DNA from: Bacteroidota bacterium
Lineage (GTDB): Bacteria > Bacteroidota > Bacteroidia > Bacteroidales > Prolixibacteraceae
NCBI GenBank assembly: GCA_030695265.1
Contig: JAUYTA010000664.1
Span: 1-5,296, forward strand
DNA length: 5,296 nucleotides
Reading direction: 5' to 3'
Shown here: positions 3,838 through 5,296 of the stretch, in pieces
Layout of the letters: each line of letters begins with the position of its first letter
Position numbering within the stretch: the stretch's first letter is position 1
Notes under the pieces: generated by a model
Seen by the model: only the letters and a program-made list of their open reading frames with translations
Database searches by the model: none
What the model was told of the DNA's origin: nothing
Made by a program: the position numbers and the translations under genes

Positions 3838-5296
3838 TTTTATTGTATGGATTTTAAAAGACCATGCTTCGCCGCAAGGCGGACTGTTTTGAAGTTTTGA
3901 CGGTACAAAGATTTTGAAGCCTGTTGCAGTTTTCTGCCATTTCAGTGAACCGGAAACGCCAAGCAATTCGACTTTAGTGCCTTGTGCGGGCGCGATGCCT
4001 TCTACAATTACTTCGGAAGGCAATAACTTCTCATTCTCCTGAGGCAAATAAATGGCATATACCGATTTTGTGGTTTTATTCTGTGTAAAACAAATATTTC
4101 CTGATTTATATGGCGCAACAGCCCTTGTACTGTAGATTGCTTCGCCATTCACATCAATCCATTTGCCCATTGCTTCGAGCAGGGAGTATGCCCCTTCAGG
4201 CCATTTGCCATCGGGACCGGGAGCAATATTGTACAAAAGGTTTCCGCCTTTGGCAACAATATCAACCAACATGTGGATCGCTTTTCGGGGAGGCATAAAT
4301 GTTGCATCGGGCACCCACGACCAGCCACCACCGGCAATGATGCACGATTCCCACGGATAGGGCAACATCTCGCCGGGAACGGTATTTTCGGGCGTCAGGT
4401 AATTCTGATTGGGTCCCTCAACGGCACGGTCAACAACAATCAACCCGGGCTGTTTCACACGTGCTTTTGCAGCCAGTTCATCCATACGAATATCCTGGTT
4501 GACAGAACGGTTTTTCAGGAAACCTGAAGCAATCCCTTCTGTACGCCTTTCATAACTTGCTTTAATCTGTTCCGGAGATTTTTTGCTTACCCATCCGCCA
4601 TCGAGCCAAAGAATATCAATTTTTCCATAGTCAGTCATCAATTCCAGAATTTGATTGTGGGTAAAATCAACAAACTTTTCCCACTTTTCGGGATAAAGCT
4701 CAGGATCGTAGTTTACATTCCGGTCGAGTGGAGGGAAATAAGGATCCCAGTAATGCTCCGAATTCCAGTCAGGTTTTGAGAAATAAGCTCCGGCCCACAA
4801 TCCTTTTTTCCTGAAAGCATCAAATATTTCTTTTGTAATATTTGCTTTGGGATTTACATGGAAAGGGCAGGCAGCATCGGTTACCTTATAATCGGTGTAT
4901 TTTGAATCGAACATACTGAAGCCATCGTGGTGTTTGGTAGTAAAAACCACGTATTTCATTCCTGCCCGGTTTGCAGCTTCTGCCCAGCGCTCGGGCTCAA
5001 AACCAACCGGATTAAAAGAAAGCTTCAGGTTTTCATATTCTTTCAGGTAGGTATTGTAGTCATTCGGATTACTGCCTTTACGACGTTCGCACCAGCCATA
5101 ATCCTCGGGACAAATCGACCATGATTCCACGATGCCCCATTGGCTATAAGCTCCCCAATGCATGAGCAATCCAAATTTCATGTCCTGCCACTGATCCAGT
5201 TTTTCGAGAACAAGCGGGTCGGTTGGCCAAACATAACCAGTCACTTCGTGCTCAAGCTGAGCATGAGCTGTGACAAACCATAATGATAAAACAACA
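3835..5296 (-). CDS. Secreted alpha-L-fucosidase, GH29 (start outside window)
   Basis: Hydrolyses terminal alpha-L-fucose with retention of configuration. The frame stays open from GTG 5244 to the window edge, adding VVLSLWFVTAHAQLEHE. This is the hydrophobic end of a signal peptide with a probable AHA|QLE cleavage site, so the GTG is an internal Val, the start lies to the right and the protein is exported. Numbering from that Val, GH29 hallmarks run in order: MHWGAYS (28-34), FTTKHHDGFSMF (101-112) with the substrate-binding His pair, DILWLDGGW (210-218) with D215 as expected nucleophile, TPEN (284-287) and PWES (297-300), and LLYNIAPGPDGKWP (336-349) closing the catalytic barrel. The acid/base is probably E286 or E299, which sequence alone cannot decide. 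A ~100-residue beta-rich C-terminal domain follows. First gene of the visible operon, just upstream of the PNGase-like gene. Linkage specificity is unknown. Confidence 0.92.
   Translation of the reverse strand, partial: VVLSLWFVTAHAQLEHEVTGYVWPTDPLVLEKLDQWQDMKFGLLMHWGAYSQWGIVESWSICPEDYGWCERRKGSNPNDYNTYLKEYENLKLSFNPVGFEPERWAEAANRAGMKYVVFTTKHHDGFSMFDSKYTDYKVTDAACPFHVNPKANITKEIFDAFRKKGLWAGAYFSKPDWNSEHYWDPYFPPLDRNVNYDPELYPEKWEKFVDFTHNQILELMTDYGKIDILWLDGGWVSKKSPEQIKASYERRTEGIASGFLKNRSVNQDIRMDELAAKARVKQPGLIVVDRAVEGPNQNYLTPENTVPGEMLPYPWESCIIAGGGWSWVPDATFMPPRKAIHMLVDIVAKGGNLLYNIAPGPDGKWPEGAYSLLEAMGKWIDVNGEAIYSTRAVAPYKSGNICFTQNKTTKSVYAIYLPQENEKLLPSEVIVEGIAPAQGTKVELLGVSGSLKWQKTATGFKIFVPSKLQNSPPCGEAWSFKIHTIK

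Overview
The window looks like a chromosomal piece of a Bacteroidota bacterium, and an environmental Bacteroidales/Marinilabiliales-type relative would fit. The evidence is an ssrA gene whose tag reads GENNYALAA, a TAnnTTTG-type -7 promoter element, a GLPGLI-like secreted protein fused to a PNGase F-type domain, a GH29 fucosidase with a Sec signal, and weak Shine-Dalgarno use. The genus cannot be fixed from the sequence.

Layout, left to right. (1) 2-436, plus strand: the C-terminal 144 residues of an outer-membrane beta-barrel-like protein, cut by the left edge. (2) 437-1510: over 1 kb with no convincing gene. Its core (about 600-1240) is a strongly strand-asymmetric, pyrimidine-rich block. 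It holds two copies of a ~34-nt core, three AAGTGTT words each inside a different inverted repeat, a perfect 13-bp inverted repeat enclosing 181 nt, nested smaller hairpins and ten CATTC words. It looks like a repeat element or a structured non-coding RNA/DNA element, and the overlapping open frames in it are probably spurious. One minus-strand frame (1395-1174) has a protein-like start and runs into the 13-bp repeat. (3) 1511-1982, minus strand: a complete one-piece tmRNA gene with its own intrinsic terminator and a probable -7 box. (4) 2054-2110: heptameric intergenic tandem repeats. (5) 2114-5296, minus strand: a two-gene operon, a GH29 alpha-L-fucosidase (start outside the window) followed 5 nt later by a GLPGLI-like/PNGase F-like fusion.

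The two enzymes make a coherent pair. The fucosidase would remove fucose, and the amidase-type enzyme would release N-glycans from glycoproteins, both after export. This suggests a small N-glycan (possibly fucosylated N-glycan) scavenging unit. No SusC/SusD genes are visible, so it cannot be called a full polysaccharide utilisation locus.

The least explained part is 600-1240. It is the best candidate for something undescribed, but whether it is a dispersed repeat family, a large ncRNA or a decayed mobile element cannot be decided from one copy.
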